A stretch of DNA of 64,000 bases from Liolophura sinensis (GCF_032854445.1 NC_088306.1:126501-190500); one strand, 5' to 3'; positions 1 to 28,002 are shown, numbered from the stretch's first letter. Program-made: numbers and translations. The notes: generated from the letters alone by a model not told the origin.

Positions 1-13
1 ACGTCAACCTTGA

Positions 14-14747
<14,734 letters not shown>

Positions 14748-15299
14748 TTTGTATGATTCATCCAGTCATTCCATTGTCTACTCTGTCCTTACTTCAGTTT
14801 TAATTGGATGTTTTCTTTACATGCCTCCCAAGTTTGTACATGTAGCTGTGACCTAGTCAGTGTAATAGAAGTTTTTATGCTTAAAAAATTTGCTGTTATA
14901 TATTGGGTTTTGTTTTTAAGGCACAGCTTATAGATAGCTTTGCATTGTGTTTTTTTTTATATAATGTGTACTGATACATATTGTAAATATTGTGGAAGAT
15001 AAAAGTGTTTGGTTACTGATGATTGGAGGACAACGTCTTATATGTTGCAGTACAAAATGATGTTGCCATTTTCAAAGCATCAGTTTTTGCAAAATGGTGA
15101 AATTTTTACAGCATTTTCTTTGCCATTAGATTGAACCTTCTATAAATTCATATTTGCCAGAGTACTTAAAAGGGAAGTGAAAAAACTCTAGAGAATATCA
15201 AATATATCAAAATACGTTATACTACAAAAAAAACTCTGGACAGAGATGAGAAATTTATTATAGCTGCCATAGAATACATGTGCAATGTACATGTATGCT
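14748..15299 (+). other. Probable UXS1 3' UTR and flank
   Basis: AT-rich non-repetitive sequence directly after the UXS1 stop. No canonical AATAAA was seen close by, so the transcript end is not placed. No open frame of note. Confidence 0.4.
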
Positions 15300-16112
15300 A
15301 ATGATTATCTAACCCAGTCACAATGCTAGTGATGATGATCTAACCCAGTCACAATGCTAGTGATGATGATCTAACCCAGTCACAATGCTAGTGATGATGA
15401 TCTAACCCAGTCACAATGCTAGTGATGATGATCTAACCTAGTCACAGTGCTAGTGATGAAGATCTAACCCAGTCACAATGCTAGTGATGATGATCTAACC
15501 CAGTCACAATGCTAGTGATGAAGATCTAACCCAGTCACAATGCTAGTGATGATGATCTAACCCAGTCACAATGCTAGTGATGAAGATCCAACCCAGTCAC
15601 AATGCTAGTGATGAAGATCCAACCCAGTCACAATGCTAGTGATGAAGATCTAACCCAGTCACAATGCTAGTGATGAAGATCCAACCCAGTCACAATGCTA
15701 GTGATGAAGATCTAACCCAGTCACAATGCTAGTGATGATGATCTAACCCAGTCACAATGCTAGTGATGATGATCTAACCCAGTCACAATACTAGTGATGA
15801 TGATCTAACCCAATCACAGTGCTAGTGATGAAGATCTAACCCAGTCACAATGCTAGTGATGATGATCTAACCCAGTCACAATGCTAGTGATGAAGATCCA
15901 ACCCAGTCACAATGCTAGTGATGAAGATCTAACCCAGTCACAATGCTAGTGATGATGATCTAACCCAGTCACAGTGCTAGTGATGAAGATCTAACCCAGT
16001 CACAATGCTAGTGATGATGATCTAACCCAGTCACAGTGCTAGTGATGAAGATCTAACCCAGTCACAATGCTAGTGATGAAGATCTAACCCAGTCACAATG
16101 CTAGTGATGAAG
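15300..16112 (+). repeat. 31 bp minisatellite, ~26 copies
   Basis: Unit gatgatctaacccagtcaca plus atgctagtgat; gatgat and gaagat variants alternate in blocks. Intergenic, after UXS1. Confidence 0.92.
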
Positions 16113-16600
16113 AAAACCACAAGAAACGCATAATGACTTCTTGACAAGCTTTCGGAAGGTGACTTCTCCCATCATCAGGTGTGGTGGCAAACTGCAAAGT
16201 GGAAATAATGTGGCATGGTGTATATACAGCTTGGAAATGATAAAAAAACTTATACGAGCTGTATATCTGCCAAGATCTATGAAGTAATGTCCTGATGAGA
16301 TGGAGTTTGTGGATTTTGTGGATTTTGGGTATGAAACTACTCCTCCTGTCCGTCATTACGTACAAAGTGTTTTTTGTCATTTTGTTCATCACTAGCATTG
16401 TGAAACCTATCCATGCTTGTATCTTTTCCAGTACTTCAGTCTGGGTGTGAACCTTTCTCCGCTTATTTTCACTGTCCCTGTGATTTGAGTAGTAAAGAGA
16501 CAACAACCTGTAAAGGGTTAATCTCATTTAAGGCAAATGACCACAAATTTGGCCCATGACCATTTTATGGGATTTTACATTTTACATGATTCTACATGTT
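16113..16600. other. Unassigned spacer, possible old retroelement remnant
   Basis: Holds caagctttcggaaggtgact and catcatcagg, a pairing often seen near Penelope-like element ends, and a 144-codon - frame without recognisable domains. The element call is weak. Confidence 0.25.
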
Positions 16601-16611
16601 CTGTTCGCCTT

Positions 16612-17612
16612 TGAAATGTGTTCTGATTGTTTTGGAACTAGGAGGGTATCATAATACTGGGAAAGTGTTCTGATTGTTTTGGAACTAGGAGGGCATCATA
16701 ATACTGGGGAACTGTTCTGATTGTTTTGGAACTAGGAGGGTATCATAGTACTGGGAAAGTGTTCTGATTGTTTTGGAACTAGGAGGGTATCATAGTACTG
16801 GGAAACTGTTCTGATTGTTTTGGAACTAGGAGGGTATCATAGTACCGGGAAACTGTTCTGATTGTTTTGGAACTAGGAGGGTATCATAGTACTGGGAAAC
16901 TGTTCTGATTGTTTTGGAACTAGGAGGGTATCATAGTACCGGGAAAGTGTTCTGATTGTTTTGGAACTAGGAGGGTATCATAGTACTGGGAAAGTGTTCT
17001 GATTGTTTTGGAACTAGGAGGGTATCATAGTACTGGGAAAGTGTTCTGATTGTTTTGGAACTAGGAGGGTATCATAGTACCGGGAAAGTGTTCTGATTGT
17101 TTTGGAACTAGGAGGGTATCATAGTACTGGGAAAGTGTTCTGATTGTTTTGGAACTAGGAGGGTATCATAGTACTGGGAAAGTGTTCTGATTGTTTTGGA
17201 ACTAGGAGGGTATCATAGTACCGGGAAAGTGTTCTGATTGTTTTGGAACTAGGAGGGTATCATAGTACCGGGAAAGTGTTCTGATTGTTTTGGAACTAGG
17301 AGGGTATCATAGTACTGGGAAAGTGTTCTGATTGTTTTGGAACTAGGAGGGTATCATAATACTGGGAAAGTGTTCTGATTGTTTTGGAACTAGGAGGGTA
17401 TCATAATACTGGGAAAGTGTTCTGATTGTTTTGGAACTAGGAGGGTATCATAGTACTGGGGAACTGTTCTGATTGTTTTGGAACTAGGAGGGTATCATAG
17501 TACTGGGAAACTGTTCTGATTGTTTTGGAACTAGGAGGGTATCATAATACTTTGAAACTGTTCTGATTGTTTTGGAACTAGGAGGGTATCATAATACTGG
17601 GAATCTGTTTCG
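16612..17612 (+). repeat. 47 bp minisatellite, ~21 copies
   Basis: Unit tgttctgattgttttggaac then taggagggtatcatagtactgggaaag. Highly uniform. Variants are tact/tacc and aaag/aact. Confidence 0.93.
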
Positions 17613-18483
17613 CCACCAAAGTTAATATTTTATACCCTTTTCTTGCTTCTAACGATGTAATTTTGGGGCATGAAATTTTAGGTCATTAACAAGTTCAATA
17701 TTAGGCCAAGGGCAGGGTCACAATTCACCGCACCCGATGATTTCTATTCCACGCTTCAGTAAATGCAAAGGAAGAAACTTTTTGACATGTCTGTGACTGT
17801 CATCCTTTTGGTTTGCATGCAAACACTTTGAACTGTTGCTGTCTCGGGCATTTATGGTAAAAGTAAGAAGTTCTATCTTCTGTTAGTATGGAGTTCATTT
17901 TTAAGGAATTTTGTGTTTCATTTGGTTTTTGTTTTGTTTTTTTTTTTCATTTTTCTCTGGATATACATGTATATTTATGGTTGACTTATGTTTGTTGACA
18001 TGTACCTGTTGACATGTACCTGTTGACATGTACCTGTTGACATGTACCTGTTGACATACACCTGTAGTTATCTTTGATTATGCCCTGTGTACCCAGCTGT
18101 TATGAAAGGACAACTAAGCGGCTGAGACCATAGTCAGACCTAGTCTTTACCAGGGATATTATTCCTAATCTAATATTTGAACTTCAATATTTGATCAAAA
18201 TAAAAATTTGCTGAGTAAGTCACAATTTTAGCACAGTAGATTGTTATGAAGGGAAATTCTGACATACACACACCGTAAGCGCGAGACTTGAATGGGCACA
18301 GCGCCCTTCAGTCCAGTTATAATAAGGTTGTCTAATTTATGCAGTGTGATCTGTTGGCTGTGTATACTTTAGTGACTCATCCAGTTTGTGTATATTTTGT
18401 TTTTTTTTTTTTTTTTTTTGTCTCTGTGCTATAATACCTGTATGTATGATGATATTTGAATAATATCCATGTCCCCAAAGTGA
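17613..18483. other. Non-repetitive AT-rich spacer
   Basis: No gene seen. Contains a 14 bp x5 microsatellite (tgttgacatgtacc, about 17993-18062), poly-T tracts near 17937 and 18400, and an AATAAA-like site near 18199 whose relation to UXS1 is unknown. Confidence 0.5.
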
Positions 18484-20995
18484 TCGAGCTGTGCGTTTGC
18501 TTCCAGTATGGTATGGCTTTTATACCGCAGAGCTGTGCATTTGCTTCCAGTACGGTGTGGCTTTTATACCGCAGAGCTGTGCATTTGCTTCCAGTACGGT
18601 ATGGCTTTTATACCGCAGAGCTGTGCATTTGCTTCCAGTACGGTGTGGCGTTTATACCGCAGAGCTGTGCGTTTGCTTCCAGTACGGTATGGCTTTTATA
18701 CCGCAGAGCTGTGCATTTGCTTCCAGTACGATGTGGCTTTTATACCGCAGAGCTGTGCATTTGCTTCCAGTACGGTGTGGCTTTTATACCGCAGAGCTGT
18801 GCGTTTGCTTCCAGTACGGTGTGGCGTTTATACCGCACAGTTGTGCGTTTGCTTCCAGTACGGTGTGGCTTTTATACCGCAGAGCTGTGCATTTGCTTCC
18901 AGTACGGTGTGGCTTTTATACCGCAGAGCTGTGCATTTGCTTCCAGTACGGTGTGGCTATTATACCGCAGAGCTGTGCATTTGCTTCCAGTACGGTGTGG
19001 CTTTTATACCACAGAGCTGTGCATTTGCTTCCAGTACGGTGTGGCGTTTACACCGCAGAGCTGTGCGTTTGCTTCCAGTATGGTGTGGCTTTTATACCGC
19101 AGAGCTGTGCATTTGTTTCCAGTACGGTGTGGCTATTATGCCACAGAGCTGTGCATTTGCTTCCAGTACGGTGTGGCTTTTATACCACAGAGCTGTGCAT
19201 TTGTTTCCAGTACGGTGTGGCTTTTATACCGCAGAGCTGTGCATTTGCTTCCAGTACGGTATGGCTTTTATACCGCAGAGCTGTGCATTTGCTTCCAGTA
19301 CGGTGTGGCGTTTACACCGCAGAGCTGTGCGTTTGTTTCCAGTACGGTGTGGCTATTATACCGCAGAGCTGTGCATTTGCTTCCAGTACGATGTGGCTAT
19401 TATACCGCAGAGCTGTGCATTTGCTTCCAGTACGGTGTGGCTTTTATACCACAGAGCTGTGCATTTGTTTCCAGTACGGTGTGGCTTTTATACCGCAGAG
19501 CTGTGCATTTGCTTCCAGTACGGTATGGCTTTTATACCGCAGAGCTGTGCATTTGCTTCCAGTATGGTGTGGCTTTTATACCGCAGAGCTGTGCATTTGT
19601 TTCCAGTACGGTGTGGCTATTATACCGCAGAGCTGTGCATTTGCTTCCAGTATGGTGTGGCTTTTATACCGCAGAGCTGTGCATTTGCTTCCAGTACGGT
19701 GTGGCTATTATACCGCAGAGCTGTGCATTTGCTTCCAGTACGGTGTGGCTATTATACCGCAGAGCTGTGCATTTGCTTCCAGTACAATGTGGCTTTTATA
19801 CTGCAGAGCTGTGCATTTGCTTCCAGTACCATATGGCTTTTATACCGCGGGACTTTGCATTTGCTTCCAGTATGGTGTGGCGTTTATACCGCGGAGCTGT
19901 GCATTTGCTTCCAGTACGGTATGGCATTTATACTGCAGAGCTGTGCATTTGCTTCCAGTACCATATGGCTTTTATACCGCGGGACTTTGCATTTGCTTCC
20001 AGTATGGTGTGGCGTTTATACCGCGGAGCTGTGCATTTGCTTCCAGTACAGTATGGCTTTTATACCACAGAGCTGTGCGTTTGCTTCCAGTATGGTATGG
20101 CTTTTATACCACAGAGCTGTGCATTTGTTTCCAGTACGGTGTGGCTTTTATACCGCAGAGCTGTGCATTTGCTTCCAGTACGGTGTGGCATTTATACTGC
20201 AGAGCTGTGCATTTGCTTCCAGTACCATATGGCTTTTATACCGCGGGACTTTGCATTTGCTTCCAGTATGGTGTGGCGTTTATACCGCGGAGCTGTGCAT
20301 TTGCTTCCAGTACGGTATGGCTTTTATACCGCAGAGCTGTGCATTTGCTTCCAGTACGGTGTGGCGTTTATACCGCGGAGCTGTGCATTTGCTTCCAGTA
20401 CGGTATGGCTTTTATACTGCAGAGCTGTGCATTTGCTTCCAGTACGGTATGGCTTTTATACCGCAGAGCTGTGCATTTGCTTCCAGTACGGTGTGGCTTT
20501 TATACCGCAGAGCTGTGCATTTGCTTCCAGTACGGTATGGCTTTTATACCGCAGAGCTGTGCATTTGCTTCCAGTACGGTGTGGCGTTTATACCGCAGAG
20601 CTGTGCGTTTGCTTCCAGTACAGTGTGGCTTTTATACTGCAGAGCTGTGCATTTGCTTCCAGTACGGTGTGGCGTTTATACCGCAGAGCTGTGCATTTGC
20701 TTCCAGTACGGTGTGGCTTTTATACCACAGAGCTGTGCGTTTGCTTCCAGTACGGTGTGGCGTTTATACCGCAGAGCTGTGCATTTGCTTCCAGTACAAT
20801 GTGGCTTTTATACTGCAGAGCTGTGCATTTGCTTCCAGTACGGTATGGCTTTTATACCGCAGAGCTGTGCATTTGCTTCCAGTACGGTGTGGCGTTTATA
20901 CTGCAGAGCTGTGCATTTGCTTCCAGTACGGTATGGCTTTCATACCGCGGAGCTGTGCATTTGCTTCCAGTACGGTGTGGCTTTTACACCACTTC
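18484..20995 (+). repeat. 44 bp minisatellite, ~57 copies, open in all three + frames
   Basis: Unit tttataccgcagagctgtgc then atttgcttccagtacggtgtggct, 44 bp. The unit has no stop in any + phase, so three overlapping frames of 834-860 codons run the whole length. Because 44 is not a multiple of three, each frame cycles through all phases with a 44-residue super-repeat. Probably non-coding. Confidence 0.94.
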
Positions 20996-21384
20996 AGCTC
21001 ATATATCTTTGATGTCATCATGTAACTCTGTCTTATAAAGTTTGAAATGCTACCTTTTATTCTGTGAAACATGCTGAAGACAACCAGTCATCATATGACA
21101 CCTTGGATTAACTCTGCAGACACCTGAAATGACACCAGCTAGAGTTGACACATGAAATGAGATGGACCCAAGTCCAAAAGCAAATCTTTGAGTAAACTCT
21201 GAAAGGTCCACAGGCAAAAATGTCTTTCTTTGTTTTATGAACACTTTACATGAAATAAATGTCAAAGTTTTAAGCCATCTGCTTGTTTTCATTGTGTTTA
21301 TGCGATGTAGCTACCTGTAGGCCTGCTGTTCTTAATGAACTGACTCAAATGTGCATAGGTAGGATAGCATCTGCATGTTTGTCC
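20996..21384. other. Short spacer, nothing recognised
   Basis: Unique AT-rich sequence between the 44 bp array and the first SINE. Includes an AATAAA at about 21254. Confidence 0.4.
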
Positions 21385-21681
21385 AGGGTCAATCCTGGAT
21401 TGAGTCACACCTAAGACCTTAGAAGAGGAAGTTGTAACTTGGCGTTCAGCATGAAGGGGATAGTGAAACGACTGGTTGACCCGTATCGGTTTAATGGCTC
21501 GGGCAGGGCATCTTATTTGCCTTCGGTAAGGTGTCTCAGTGAAGCAGCACTAGATAAAAAGAGCAGTGGATATCCGTCCTGCAATAACGAGGCACATTAC
21601 ATGCACTTTAAAGATTCATTCGTGGTCATATGACTGAAAATTGCTAAGTACGACGTTAAACCCCGAGCACTCACTCACTCA
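21385..21681 (+). mobile_element. SINE family B copy (5' truncated)
   Basis: Matches the copy at 60249-60613: ggatcaatcctgg-type B-box region, gaggaagtt, a ggttgacc core, and the tail gacgttaaacccc then actcactcactcat. Head lost. Confidence 0.75.
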
Positions 21682-21809
21682 TTGTGTTTGTGCGATGTAG
21701 ACATACTGTTCTTAATTAACTGACTCAAATCGGCATAGGTAGGATAGCATCTGCTTGTTTTCCTTGCGTTTAATAACTTTATGCGATGTAGACCCACTAT
21801 TCTTAACTG

Positions 21810-22078
21810 GGACCTCCGTGGCTCAGTTGGTTAGCATGCTGACGCAGCGTAATGACCCAGTAGCCTCTCACCATTGCGGTCGCTGTGAGTTCAAGTCCAG
21901 CTCATGCTGGCTTCCTCTCCGGCCGTAAGTGGGAAGGTCTGCCAGCAACCTGCGGATGGTCGTGGGTTTCCCCCGGGCTCTGCCCGGTTTCCTCCCACCA
22001 TAATGCTGGCCGCCGTCGTATAAGTGAAATATTCTTGAGTACGGCGTAAAACACCAATCAAATAAATAAATAAATAAA
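21810..22078 (+). mobile_element. SINE family A, full-length tRNA-derived copy
   Basis: The head resembles a tRNA with A box (gtggctcagttggttag) and B box (gagttcaagtcc). The body contains gtcgtgggtttcccccgggc and cctcccaccataatgctggc, ending cttgagtacggcgtaaaaca and an (aaat)n tail. Similar elements are widespread in molluscs. Confidence 0.85.
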
Positions 22079-22081
22079 TAA

Positions 22082-22258
22082 ATCCAACTCATGCTGGCTT
22101 CCTCTCCGGATGTACGTGGGAAGGTCCAACAGCAACCTGCGGGTGGTCGTGGGTTTTCCCCGGGCTCTGTTCGGTTTCCTCCCACCATAATGCTGGCTGC
22201 CGTCGTATAAATGAAATATTCTTGAGTATGGCATAAAACACCAATCAAATAAATAAAT
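22082..22258 (+). mobile_element. SINE family A, 5'-truncated second copy
   Basis: Joins the tail of the full copy and repeats the body from aactcatgctggcttcctct to the (aaat)n tail. The arrangement looks like a dimer or nested insertion. Confidence 0.8.
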
Positions 22259-22261
22259 ACT

Positions 22262-22914
22262 AAATTAACAGACTGAAGTCTGCACAGGTGAGATAGTAGT
22301 CACACCAGCCATGCTAAAAATTCAGGAAAATAAATGTATAGATGAACAAAATATCGCCCAAACAATAGACATGAAATATTTATTTAAAAGTTATATAAAA
22401 TGATGTATGGAGAGCATTTCAAGAGACTGAGAAGTAATCGCTGGAGATGACGGGCGTACAATAACAGTTTAATGCTCTGTGTAACAGGCTTACAATAACA
22501 GTTTAATGCTCTGTGTAACAGGCTGAGTTTGGAAAGAGCTGTTCTGCAGACACCCGTGCTGTGATAAAAGTTCTCAATGTAGTAATGATAACACTACGGT
22601 TAACACTTGATACCTGTTATATAACATTATCGGCAGCAAATGGGGAAAAAGCTGTCAACAACACTCGTTTGACCGTTTGCGAAGTCTAAAATTCGTTAAA
22701 GACCATTTGTCTTCTAACAACATGGTGTGTCCTCAAAGACACATCACATGTGGTTGTCATGAGCTTGCAAGATTTGTTGGTTTACACCTGGCGCGCCACT
22801 TGTCTCCACCCATGAAACTCCTGTCCAATAAATGAAAAATTTATGCCTGTATGGCATTAAAGCAATCAGTAAAATCAAACAGACATGGTGTATAAATATT
22901 CAGTTCTATTACTG
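22262..22914. other. Unique spacer
   Basis: No gene seen. A direct repeat gtttaatgctctgtgtaaca occurs twice near 22467-22517. Confidence 0.4.
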
Positions 22915-25110
22915 CATTGTTCATGGTAGAATCAGCTGAGTAAGTATCTGTTCATGGTAGAATCAGCTGAGTGAGTATCTGTTCATGGTAGAATCAGATG
23001 AGTGAGTATCTGTTCATGGTAGAATCAGCTGAGTGAGTATCTGTTCATGGTAGAATCAGCTGAGTGAGTATCTGATCATGGTAGAATCCGCTGAGTGAGT
23101 ATCTGATCATGGTAGAATCCGCTGAGTGAGTATCTGTTCATGGTAGAATCAGCTGAGTGAGTATCTGTTCATGGTAGAATCAGCTGAGTGAGTATCTGTT
23201 CATGGTAGAATCAGCTGAGTAAGTATCTGTTCATGGTAGAATCAGCTGAGTAAGTATCTGTTCATGGTAGAATCAGCTGAGTATGTATCTGTTCATGGTA
23301 GAATCAACTGAGTAAGTATGTGTTCATGGTAGAATCCGCTGAGTAAGTATCTGTTCATGGTAGAATCAGCTGAGTGAGTATCTGTTCATGGTAGAATCAG
23401 CTGAGTAAGTATCTGTTCATGGTAGAATCAGCTGAGTAAGTATCTGTTCATGGTAGAATCAGTTGAGTAAGTATGTGTTCATGGTAGAATCAGCTGAGTG
23501 AGTATCTGTTCATGGTAGAATCAGCTGAGGAAGTATGTGTTCATGGTAGAATCAACTGAGTAAGTATCTGTTCATGGTAGAATCAGCTGAGTGAGTATCT
23601 GTTCATGGTAGAATCAGATGAGTGAGTATCTGTTCATTGTAGAATCAGCTGAGTGAGTATCTGTTCATGGTAGAATCAGCTGAGTAAGTATCTGTTCATG
23701 GTAGAATCAGCTGAGTAAGTATCTGTTCATGGTAGAATCAGCTGAGTGAGTATCTGTTCATGGTTGAATCAGCTGAGTGAGTATCTGTTCATGGTAGAAT
23801 CAGCTGAGTAAGTATCTGTTCATGGTTGAATCAGCTGAGTGAGTATCTGTTCATGTTGAATCAGCTGAGTAAGTATCTGTTCATGGTTGAATCAACTGAG
23901 TAAGTATCTGTTCATGGTAGAATCAGCTGAGTAAGTATGTGTTCATGGTAGAATCAGCTGAGTGAGTATCTGTTCATGGTAGAATCAGCTGAGTAAGTAT
24001 CTGTTCATGGTAGAATCAGCTGAGTGAGTATCTGTTCATGGTAGAATCAGCTGAGTGAGTATCTGTTCATGGTAGAATCAACTGAGTAAGTAACTGTTCA
24101 TGGTAGAATCAGCTGAGTGAGTATCTGTTCATGGTAGAACCAGCTGAGTAAGTATCTGTTCATGGTAGAATCAGCCGAGTAAGTATCTGTTTATGGTTGA
24201 ATCAGCTGAGTGAGTATCTGTTCGTGGTTGAATCAGCTGAGTAAGTATGTGTTCATGGTAGAATCAACTGAGTGAGTATCTGTTCATTGTAGAATCAGCT
24301 GAGTGAGTATCTGTTCATGGTAGAATCAGCTGAGTAAGTATGTGTTCATGGTAGAATCAGCTGAGTGAGTATCTGTTCATGGTAGAATCAGCTGAGTAAG
24401 TATGTGTTCATGGTAGAATCAGCTGAGTAAGTATCTGTTCATGGTTGAATCAGCTGAGTATCTGTTCATGGTAGAATCAGCTGAGTAAGTATCTGTTCAT
24501 GGTTGAATCAGCTGAGTGAGTATCTGTTCGTGGTTGAATCAGCTGAGTAAGTATGTGTTCATGGTAGAATCAGCTGAGTAAGTATCTGTTCATGGTAGAA
24601 TCAACTGAGTAAGTATCTGTTCATGGTAGAATCAGCTGAGTAAGTATCTGTTCATGGTAGAATCAGCTGAGTGAGTATCTGTTCATGGTAGAATCAGCTG
24701 AGTAAGTATGTGTTCATGGTAGAATCAGCTGAGTAAGTATCTGTTCATGGTTGAATCAGCTGAGTGAGTATCTGTTCATGGTAGAATCAGATGAGTGAGT
24801 ATCTGTTCATGGTAGAATCAGCTGAGTGAGTATCTGTTCATGGTAGAATCAGCTGAGTAAGTATCTGTTCATGGTTGAATCAGCTGAGTGAGTATCTGAT
24901 CATGGTAGAATCCGCTGAGTGAGTATGTGTTCATGGTAGAATCAGCTGAGTAAGTATCTGTTCATGGTAGAATCAGCTGAGTTAGTATCTGTTCATGGTA
25001 GAATCAGCTGAGTGAGTATCTGTTCATGGTTGAATCAGCTGAGTAAGTATCTGTTCATGGTAGAACCAGCTGAGTAAATATCTGTTCATGGTTGAATCAG
25101 CTGAGTAAAA
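22915..25110 (+). repeat. 31 bp minisatellite, ~70 copies
   Basis: Unit ctgttcatggtagaatcagc plus tgagtgagtat, with gtgag/gtaag, tagaatc/ttgaatc and ctg/gtg variants. It carries stops in all + frames, unlike its neighbours. Confidence 0.94.
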
Positions 25111-25169
25111 ATCAAACGAGTAAGTATCTGGGCGAGTATTACTCATAAGGAAATAATTATTATATTATA

Positions 25170-26130
25170 TAATGTATGTTGCATTGTGGACAGTGTACAG
25201 GTACACAACGGGGTATTATGTTGCACTGTGGATAGTGTACAGGTACACAACGGGATATTATGTTGCACTGTGGATAGTGTACAGATACACCCATTATGTT
25301 GTAGTGTAGATAGTGTACAGATACACCCATTATGTTGTATTGTAGATAGTGTACAGATACACCCATTATGTTGTTGTGTAGATAGTGTACAGATACACCC
25401 ATTACGTTGCAGTGTGGATAGTGTACAGAAACACCCATTATGTTGCAGCGTAGATAGGTGTATCTACACTATCCACTCGGGATATTATGTTGCACTATAG
25501 ATAATGTACAGATACACCCATTATGTTGCACTGTGAATAGTGTACAGGTACACAACAGGATATTATGTTGCACTGTGGATAGCGTACAGATACACCCATT
25601 ATGTTGCAGTGTGGATAGTGTACAGAAACACCCATTATGTTAAAGCGTAGATAGGTGTATCTACACTATCCACTCAGGATATTATGTTGCACTGTAGATA
25701 GTGTACAGATACACCCATTATGTTGCAGTGTGGATAGTGTACAGAAACACCCATTATGTTGCAGCGTAGATAGGTGTATCTACACTATCCACTCGGGATA
25801 TTATGTTGCACTGTAGATAATGTACAGATACACCCATTATGTTGCAGTGTGGATAGTGTACAGATACACCCATTATGTTGTATTGTAGATAGTGTAGAGA
25901 TACACCCATTATGTTGTATTGTAGATAGTGTACAGATACACCCATTATGTTGCATTGTGGATAGTGTACAGAAACACCCATTATGTTAAAGCGTAGATAG
26001 GTGTATCTACACTATCCACTCGGGATATTATGTTGCACTGTAGATAATGTACAGATACGCCCATTATGTTGCAGTGTGGATAGTGTACACATACACGACG
26101 AGATATTATGTTTCAATGTGGACAGTGTAC
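25170..26130 (+). repeat. ~36 bp array with inverted segments
   Basis: Basic unit attatgttgcactgtggata then gtgtacagatacaccc. Four copies (near 25455, 25660, 25780, 26000) carry gtgtatctacactatccact, the inverse of the unit's own agtggatagtgta-type sequence, so hairpins can form. Confidence 0.9.
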
Positions 26131-26269
26131 AGATACACTCCAGACGTCTAGAGTGCCACATATAGGCCCTGCTCTGGGCACTCTGGGTTTCTCCAGCCTT
26201 GGGGCTTATTCTGCAGGTTTTATGGAGAACCAGATACCTTTATTGTGTCCTTGGTGCAACAGAAGTATC

Positions 26270-26465
26270 ATGCCAAGGACATCAGACATGACAATCCACC
26301 CAGTCACACTATACTGACACTGGGCCAACCAGTCATGTTTCCTTAAGCTGTAACCTCTCGGTGCTAAACGCCAAGTGAGGCAGCAACAAATGCTATTTTC
26401 AGTCTTTGGTATGACCTCTGACCTGGGCCATGAAAATGATATTGTAGTACCTGTCAAATATTCTT
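26270..26465 (-). mobile_element. SINE family C fragment
   Basis: Shares catgacaatccacccagtca, ggtgctaaacgcc and tatgacctctgacctgg with the copies at 28531 and 31683. The tRNA-like head is truncated. Confidence 0.6.
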
Positions 26466-26654
26466 GACTACAGTGCTAAACACCTAAACACCAGTGAACT
26501 GCTAAACACCAGTTGATGGACTTACTGATGTATTTGTTTTCCATTCACCCTGGCGCGATCATGTGAATAAAACAGCTTGCTCTGAAAGCTAAGTGATAAA
26601 GTAATTCAGAAAAATCCAGAGTAGGGGGAGATAATCCATACTGCGCTACTTCTC

Positions 26655-26840
26655 AAGTGAGTGAGTGCTTGGTGTTTAACGTCGTAATTAACAATATTTC
26701 AGTCATATGACAACAGTGTATTTAATATGCCTCCTTGTTGCAGAACGGATGTCCACCGCTCTTTTGTCTAGTGGTACTTCACTGAGACGACTTAACAAAG
26801 GCAAGTAAGCCTCCCCGCCCGAGCCATTACACTGATACCA
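26655..26840 (-). mobile_element. SINE family B copy (truncated)
   Basis: Reverse orientation: gagtgcttggtgtttaacgt marks the 3' tail, followed by cagtcatatgac, cttcactgagacgactta and gcccgagccatta. Confidence 0.75.
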
Positions 26841-28002
26841 TGAAGTTTCTATCATGTTGTCTTAGTGTCATAAATCGTGGCAGTCAGTGTAATTTGTGCC
26901 AGTAAAAATTAACGAATACAGTGAAGGACAAACATTAGATGGAAGTTAAGAGTTTATTTTCCACATGGGATAACTACAGAACAAGTAACCAACAATACAG
27001 AAAATATAACTCTGTATCTACAATAATGTACACATATCTTACAGCAAATGTAAACTGTCTGCACACAAGATATTTCAACAGATAACCATTCATATAATAC
27101 ACATATATACAGATTTACAGCAATCCTGTACAATATAAAAGTATAAGAGGCAGTTCTAACGATATCATATTTTCCAAAAATTTTAAAAATAAATTCATGG
27201 GATAAAAACTAAAAATCAGACATCAGCTAAAGCAGCAGAGGAATTTGAATTACTTGGTAGATTTGACATGTTTGGCCAGTAGCTTCACTCTGTACTTTGT
27301 CCTTGAATGTGTGACACCAGTAAAATGTTTTTCATCATAATCACACTTGATAATCAGTTTTCCATATTGCTAAAGACCATTATCATAATCCCACGCTGCT
27401 GTGGCAGACCAACATTCCCTGGCTTACTCTGATCTGGTTCTGTATCTAGGAGGTCACTTTATGGTACACCTACTGTATCTTTCTGTTTAATCAATGGATC
27501 TAAATTTAGACAGTATGACTGCAGGGTTTCTACCTTGTATAGGTTGTAAAAGATAGTCACAGATTCTAACAATCTTCAATTTAGGCTCTTTCATTATTCT
27601 ACAATACACAGATAAATTTCAATACAAAAGGGTCTTGTATTTTAACATTCATACACTGAAAAAACTTGATCTGACTGCTAATTACTTACTGTTTACATCT
27701 GCCTTGGTTTGACACCACTGCCCTGCAAGGTTTCTATCAAATCATGTCATATATACTGATAAGTTAACACTTGTTTCAGACAGTTACAAAGCCAGCTCTC
27801 AGACTCCACTTCAACCCAGAGAGGCATAACAAAGACATACTATTTCCCTCAATCTTCAGAGAAATTTAAAACTAAGTCAATTGACAACCTTTTATACTAC
27901 TTCTAATCATCCTTTAAAGCTATAAAGATCACTTCTCTTTTTCAACTTTCATTCTGCTCATAAATGGTTCTTTTTTTCCGGTAATCATCCCACCATGTTA
28001 AT
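26841..28002 (-). other. Possible MSL2 3' UTR, no gene seen
   Basis: AT-rich unique sequence. On the - strand an AATAAA lies at about 26953-26958, and the sequence before it reads like a UTR without long frames. Assignment to MSL2 is a guess; SINEs and a 60 bp array lie between. Confidence 0.3.

Noticed and set aside
16093-16527. 144-codon - frame as a gene
   Set aside because: No recognised domain, and its end overlaps the 31 bp array; treated as a possible retroelement remnant only.
21810-21905. A tRNA gene
   Set aside because: The A and B boxes belong to a SINE head followed by a SINE body and (aaat)n tail, without a clean acceptor stem.
21868-22248. 126-codon - frame as a gene
   Set aside because: It is the antisense of two SINE A copies.
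15300-25110. CRISPR-like arrays
   Set aside because: Direct tandem repeats without unique spacers, in a eukaryotic locus with spliced genes.
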